Shown here: in pieces, positions 60,100 through 64,000 of the stretch | Layout: the number at the start of each line of letters is the position of its first letter | Numbering within the stretch: position 1 is the first letter of the stretch | Source: Streptomyces sp. NBC_01116 | GTDB taxonomy: Bacteria > Actinomycetota > Actinomycetes > Streptomycetales > Streptomycetaceae | Direction: 5' to 3' | DNA length: 64,000 bases | NCBI RefSeq assembly: GCF_041435495.1 | Contig: NZ_CP108644.1 | Coordinates: forward strand, 3,147,501-3,211,500 | Made by a program: the position numbers and the translations under genes | The notes under the pieces: model-generated | The model's database searches: none | What the model saw: the letters and a program-made list of their open reading frames with translations, nothing else | What the model was told of the DNA's origin: nothing

Positions 60100-61293
60100 T
60101 CAGCCGAGCGGGCCGTCCAGCTCCGTGATCGTCGCGTGGGACGGCCCCCGCCCGCTCTGCTCGTCGCGGGCCACGGCTTCCGCGTCGCGCAGCACCCGTA
60201 CGGAGTTCTGCCAGGTCAGCTTGGCGAGGTCGCCCTCGGACCAGCCGCGCCGCAGCAGTTCGGCGATGAGGTTCGGATAGCCGGAGACATCCTCCAGCCC
60301 GCGCGGGGTGAACGCGGTGCCGTCGTAGTCGCCGCCGATGCCGATGTGGTCGACGCCCGCGACCGCGCGCATGTGGTCGAGGTGGTCCGCGATGGTCGGG
60401 ACGGTGGCCTCGGGGCGCGGGTTGGCCGCCTCGAAGTCCTCGTGGATGCGCATCGCGGTCGGGGTGGTGTCGAGGTGGTGCAGGCCGTGCTCGCGCATGT
60501 TGCGGTCGGCGGCCAGGGTCCAGGCGACGGCCTCGGGCAGCACGAACTTCGGGACGAAGGTCGCCATCGCGACGCCGCCGTTGGCCGGGAGGGCCGCGAG
60601 CACGTCGTCGGGGATGTTGCGCGGGTGGTCGCAGACGGCGCGGGCCGAGGAGTGCGAGAAGATCACCGGCGCGGTGCTGGTGGCGAGCGCGTCGCGCATG
60701 ACGCCGTCCGCGACGTGGCTGAGGTCGACCAGCATGCCGACGCGGTTCATCTCGCGGACGACCTCGTGGCCGAAGGCGGAGAGGCCGCCGAGGCGCGGCA
60801 GGTCCGTCGCGCTGTCGGCCCAGTCGACGTTGTCGTTGTGGGTGAGCGTCATGTAGCGGACGCCCAGGTCGTACAGGGCGCGCAGGGTGCCCAGCGAGTT
60901 GTTGATGGAGTGGCCGCCCTCGGCGCCCATCAGGGAGGCGATACGCCCCTCGGCGCGGGCCTTCTCCAGGTCGTCGGCGGTGAGCGCGCGGCGCAGGTGC
61001 GTCGGATAGCGGGCGATCAGCTCTCCGACGACGTCGATCTGTTCCAGGGTGGCGCTGACGGCCGCGTCGCCGGTCAGGTCGGTGCGGACGTACACCGACC
61101 AGAACTGGCCGCCGACCCCGCCGGCCCGCAGCCGGTTCAGGTCGGTGTGGAGCAGGCCGCGCTGGTCGGCGGCGATGTCCCGGGCGTCGAGGTCGTAGCC
61201 GACCTGTTCGCGCAGGGCCCAGGGGAGGTCGTTGTGGCCGTCGACGACGGGGTGGACGGCGAGGAGCTCGTGCGCACGGGCGAGGTGGTCCAC
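60100..61293 (-). CDS. Dipeptidase, peptidase family M19
   Basis: A 397-residue zinc dipeptidase of the renal dipeptidase family, with a TIM barrel. The metal-binding HxD is in [14 protein letters not shown], with [40 protein letters not shown] and [16 protein letters not shown]. No signal peptide, so it is probably cytosolic. The GTG start lies 6 bp from the purE stop on the same strand, so it is the last gene of the purK-purE-dipeptidase operon. Confidence 0.93.
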   Translation of the reverse strand: MDHLARAHELLAVHPVVDGHNDLPWALREQVGYDLDARDIAADQRGLLHTDLNRLRAGGVGGQFWSVYVRTDLTGDAAVSATLEQIDVVGELIARYPTHLRRALTADDLEKARAEGRIASLMGAEGGHSINNSLGTLRALYDLGVRYMTLTHNDNVDWADSATDLPRLGGLSAFGHEVVREMNRVGMLVDLSHVADGVMRDALATSTAPVIFSHSSARAVCDHPRNIPDDVLAALPANGGVAMATFVPKFVLPEAVAWTLAADRNMREHGLHHLDTTPTAMRIHEDFEAANPRPEATVPTIADHLDHMRAVAGVDHIGIGGDYDGTAFTPRGLEDVSGYPNLIAELLRRGWSEGDLAKLTWQNSVRVLRDAEAVARDEQSGRGPSHATITELDGPLG

Positions 61294-61299
61294 GGGTCC

Positions 61300-61848
61300 C
61301 TACTTTCCGAAGCCGAAGGAGTCCGCGCCCTGGACCTTGGCGCGCAGACGTTTGCCCTTCTCGGTGGCCTGGTCGTTCAGCTCCTGCAGGAACTCCTGCA
61401 TCCGCTCCTGGAGCGCGGGGTCGGAGGCGGCGAGGATCCGCGCGGCCAGCAGGCCCGCGTTGCGCGCGCCGCCGACCGAGACGGTGGCGACGGGGACCCC
61501 GGCCGGCATCTGGACGATGGAGAGCAGGCTGTCCATGCCGTCCAGGTACTTCAGCGGCACCGGCACGCCGATGACCGGCAGCGGGGTGACCGAGGCCAGC
61601 ATGCCGGGCAGTGCGGCGGCGCCGCCCGCGCCCGCGACGATCACCTTGAGGCCCCGGCCCGCGGCCGCGTCGCCGTAGGCGATCATCTCGCGCGCCATGC
61701 GGTGGGCGGAGACGACGTCGACCTCGTAGGGGATCTCGAACTCGTCGAGCGCCTTGGCGGCGGCCTCCATGACGGGCCAGTCGGAGTCCGAGCCCATGAC
61801 GATGCCGACGAGAGGGGCGGCGGGGGATCCGGTGCCGGGGGAAGTCAT
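61300..61848 (-). CDS. purE: N5-carboxyaminoimidazole ribonucleotide mutase
   Basis: A 182-residue class I PurE converting N5-CAIR to CAIR in purine synthesis. The motif [21 protein letters not shown], the SAHRMARE segment with the active-site His and [15 protein letters not shown] are all present. Its ATG overlaps the purK stop by 4 bp, so the two are coupled. Ends just before the dipeptidase gene. Confidence 0.97.
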   Translation of the reverse strand: MTSPGTGSPAAPLVGIVMGSDSDWPVMEAAAKALDEFEIPYEVDVVSAHRMAREMIAYGDAAAGRGLKVIVAGAGGAAALPGMLASVTPLPVIGVPVPLKYLDGMDSLLSIVQMPAGVPVATVSVGGARNAGLLAARILAASDPALQERMQEFLQELNDQATEKGKRLRAKVQGADSFGFGK

Positions 61849-62996
61849 TCGGTGATCGTTCCTCGCAGGTAGTCGGCCGCGTGCCGGGCGCGCTCCCGCA
61901 CGTCCGCCAGGTCATCGCCGTAGGTGTTGACGTGTCCGACCTTGCGGCCCGGCTTCACGTCCTTGCCGTACATGTGGATCTTGAGCTGCGGGTCGCGGGC
62001 CATGCAGTGCAGATACGCCTGGTACATGTCCGGGTAGTCGCCGCCCAGGACGTTGCACATGACCGTCCAGGGCGCGCGCGGGCGCGGGTCGCCGAGCGGG
62101 AGGTCGAGGACCGCCCGCACGTGGTTGGCGAACTGGGAGGTGATCGCGCCGTCCATGGTCCAGTGGCCCGAGTTGTGCGGGCGCATCGCCAGCTCGTTGA
62201 CCAGGATGCCGGGCTTCCCGTCGGGTCCGCGGGTCTCGAACAGCTCCACCGCGAGGTGTCCGACGACGCCCAGCTCGTCGGCGATGCGCAGCGCGAGCCG
62301 CTGGGCCTCGCCGGCCAGCGTCTCGTCCAGCTCGGGGGCGGGGGCGATCACCGTGTCGCAGACGCCGTCCACCTGGATGGACTCGACGACCGGGTAGGCG
62401 ACGGCCTGGCCGTGCGGCGAGCGGACGATGTTCGCCGCCAGCTCCCGTACGAAGTCGACCTTCTCCTCGGCGAGGACCGGGACCCCGGCGCGGAACGGGT
62501 CGGCGGCGTCCGCCTCGGAGCGGACCACCCACACGCCCTTGCCGTCGTAGCCGCCGCGCACGGTCTTGAGGATGACGGGGAAGCCCCCGGCCTCCTCGGC
62601 GAACGCGGCGGCGTCGGCCGGGTCGCTGACGATGCGGTGGCGGGGGCAGGGTGCGCCGATCTCCAGGAGCTTGGCACGCATCACCCCCTTGTCCTGGGCG
62701 TGCACCAGGGCGTCGGGGCCGGGGCGCACGGGGATGCCGTCCGCCTCCAGGGCCCGCAGATGCTCGGTCGGCACGTGCTCGTGATCGAAGGTGATCACGT
62801 CGCAGCCGCGCGCGAAGGCGCGCAGCGTGTCCAGGTCGCGATAGTCGCCGATGACGACCTCGCTCACCACCTGGGCCGCCGAGTCCTGGGGAGTGTCACT
62901 GAGCAGCTTGAATTTCAGGCCGAGGGGGATACCCGCCTCGTGGGTCATGCGGGCGAGCTGACCGCCGCCGACCATGCCGACTACCGGGAACGTCAC
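61845..62996 (-). CDS. purK: 5-(carboxyamino)imidazole ribonucleotide synthase
   Basis: A 383-residue ATP-grasp enzyme making N5-CAIR from AIR, bicarbonate and ATP. It has [18 protein letters not shown], a [15 protein letters not shown] segment, [18 protein letters not shown], the Mg-binding HLAVELFE and [18 protein letters not shown]. The first gene of the purK-purE operon, divergent from GtrA across 177 bp. Confidence 0.97.
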   Translation of the reverse strand: MTFPVVGMVGGGQLARMTHEAGIPLGLKFKLLSDTPQDSAAQVVSEVVIGDYRDLDTLRAFARGCDVITFDHEHVPTEHLRALEADGIPVRPGPDALVHAQDKGVMRAKLLEIGAPCPRHRIVSDPADAAAFAEEAGGFPVILKTVRGGYDGKGVWVVRSEADAADPFRAGVPVLAEEKVDFVRELAANIVRSPHGQAVAYPVVESIQVDGVCDTVIAPAPELDETLAGEAQRLALRIADELGVVGHLAVELFETRGPDGKPGILVNELAMRPHNSGHWTMDGAITSQFANHVRAVLDLPLGDPRPRAPWTVMCNVLGGDYPDMYQAYLHCMARDPQLKIHMYGKDVKPGRKVGHVNTYGDDLADVRERARHAADYLRGTITE

Positions 62997-63173
62997 GTCT
63001 CCAGGATATCCGCCACGCCGGTGCTTCCCGGACGGCCTTACGGATGCCGTGCGGCCACGACCCCTGCGGACTCACGGGCGTCACACGGGTGGGCTGGTTA
63101 GCATGGCGGAGTTGACGTGCTTGCGTCGACACGTCTTCCAGACGCCTTCCGACGGACGGGACCAGCGATCACC

Positions 63174-63698
63174 ATGAGCGAACGGGGCGCACTGCGGACC
63201 CGGCTTGAGCTGCTGGCCCGGGAGGTCGCCAAGTTCGGCGCGGTCGGCGCTTTCGGCCTGCTGGTCAACATCGCGGTCTTCAACCTCCTGCGGCACACGA
63301 CGGACCTCCAGGTGGTCCGGGCGAGCGTGGTGGCGACGTTCGTCGCGATCCTCTTCAACTACGTGGGCTTCCGCTACTGGACCTACCGGGACCGCGACAA
63401 GACCGGCCGGACCCGTGAGCTGGCCCTCTTCCTGCTGTTCAGCGCGGCGGGCGCGGTGATCGAGACGGGCGTGCTGTACCTGGCGACGTACGGCTTCGGC
63501 TGGAACACCCCGGTCCAGAGCAATGTCTTCAAGATCGTCGGCATCGGGGTCGCCACCCTGTTCCGCTTCTGGTCCTACCGGACCTGGGTCTTCAAGACCC
63601 TGCCCGCCAAGGAGGCCGTGCTGAGCGCGGAACGGTTTCTGGAGCAGCGGGGGCCGACGCCGGAAGAGCGGGTAGCGCCCGACCCCGTACGGAACTGA
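63174..63698 (+). CDS. GtrA family membrane protein
   Basis: A 174-residue protein with four membrane helices. It has VAKFGAVGAFGLLVNIAVFNLL, a VATFVAILFNYVGFRYWTYRDRD motif (family hallmark NYxxxRxWxF), LALFLLFSAAGAVIETGVLYLA and the KIVGIGVATLFRFWSYRTWVF final helix. GtrA proteins move polyprenyl-linked sugars across the membrane or otherwise aid cell-surface glycan synthesis. The MSERGAL start at 63174 is used rather than an upstream ATG. It is divergent from purK. Confidence 0.9.
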   Translation: MSERGALRTRLELLAREVAKFGAVGAFGLLVNIAVFNLLRHTTDLQVVRASVVATFVAILFNYVGFRYWTYRDRDKTGRTRELALFLLFSAAGAVIETGVLYLATYGFGWNTPVQSNVFKIVGIGVATLFRFWSYRTWVFKTLPAKEAVLSAERFLEQRGPTPEERVAPDPVRN

Positions 63699-63830
63699 TC
63701 CGGCACGCCCGTACGGAACTGCCCGCGGCACCCGTGCGGAGCTGATCCGCCACGCCCGTACGGGAACCGGTCGGCGACACCCGTACCGCGACCGGTCCGC
63801 GACACCCGTACGGGAACCGCCCCGCCGCGC
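63685..63830. repeat. Imperfect tandem repeat between GtrA and the kinase
   Basis: About six units of 22-27 bp, each with CACSCCGTACGG or a close variant followed by RAACYG, run from the last codons of GtrA to the kinase stop. The motif resembles the repeated GCCGTACGGG core at 36165-36283. Confidence 0.7.
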
Positions 63831-63840
63831 CCGTCGTTGT

Positions 63841-64000
63841 TCAGCGCACCGGGCGCTCAGGAGCCTTGCGGTCGAGCGGGACCCGACTGAGGAAGAGCGC
63901 GAAGACCGCCGGATGCTGCTGGAGCAGCTCCAGCCGGCCGCCGTCCGCCTCCGCGAGATCGCGGGCGACGGCCAGGCCGATGCCGGTGGAGTTGCGGCCG
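63841..64000 (-). CDS. Sensor histidine kinase, C-terminal end (partial)
   Basis: The frame read leftward from the window edge encodes GRNSTGIGLAVARDLAEADGG and ends PLDRKAPERPVR with a TGA at 63841-63843. The GxGxGLAVARDLAEADGG stretch is the G2 box and following helix of the HATPase_c domain of histidine kinases. Only about 52 residues are inside the window; the dimerisation, sensor and membrane parts and any partner response regulator lie beyond it. Confidence 0.88.
   Translation of the reverse strand, partial: GRNSTGIGLAVARDLAEADGGRLELLQQHPAVFALFLSRVPLDRKAPERPVR

Overview
The window is chromosomal DNA from a Streptomyces-type actinomycete. The evidence is very high GC with strong third-position bias, many GTG starts, a WhiB developmental regulator, F420 biosynthesis genes and a cluster of LCP cell-wall ligases. 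The gene order (ahcY, CDF transporter, manA, SIS isomerase, Trm112, manB, DUF3499, DUF5719, whiB, fbiA/fbiB, LCP cluster, acyl-CoA dehydrogenase, UDP-glucose dehydrogenase, purE/purK, GtrA) fits the conserved Streptomyces core as I remember it.

Layout. 1-900: the 5' end of a leftward 16S rRNA gene with its leader and promoter array. 927-9690: membrane proteins (SpoIIM-like, RDD), S-adenosylhomocysteine hydrolase, and a leftward sugar-phosphate set. 9691-10317: intergenic repeats and a 181-bp MITE. 10318-19379: phosphomannomutase, DUF3499, a degenerate zincin, a DUF5719 protein coupled to a giant glycosyltransferase, and whiB with a long upstream control region. 20090-25419: cysteine dioxygenase, fbiA-fbiB, an AlkA-type glycosylase and a sugar-nucleotide pyrophosphorylase. 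25499-38285: a secreted amidase and five LCP ligases with a GT2 enzyme and a thioesterase. 38361-46602: a variable stretch containing an HTH/zinc protein, an esterase-fold protein without its catalytic motif, a TetR protein, two coupled unknown/methyltransferase genes, a TmrB-like kinase and a second MITE. 57296-64000: acyl-CoA dehydrogenase, UDP-glucose dehydrogenase, M19 dipeptidase, purE/purK, GtrA and the end of a histidine kinase.

The most interesting region is 46746-57359, a 10.6-kb integrated element not previously named here. It sits in the 3' end of the acyl-CoA dehydrogenase gene. It supplies a replacement 3' end whose differences from the displaced original are all synonymous, and the original end is stranded at 46682-46745. 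Both junctions carry a 9-bp identity and a 16-bp arm repeat. The element encodes a tyrosine integrase, an excisionase-like protein, two HTH regulators, a DUF3987-like ATPase, a terminase-small-subunit-like protein, a P22/HK97-type capsid protein and a small scaffold. It also encodes a BRCT-Lsr2 fusion and a left-end cargo set (GRDP-like protein, methyltransferase). I see no large terminase, portal, tail, lysis or conjugation gene. This composition suggests a phage satellite (PICI-like) that makes its own capsid shell and packaging-specificity subunit and borrows the rest from a helper phage.

The host genes mostly serve the cell envelope: GDP-mannose and UDP-glucuronate supply, large glycosyltransferases, LCP ligases that attach glycopolymers to peptidoglycan, a GtrA flippase-like protein, and an amidase.
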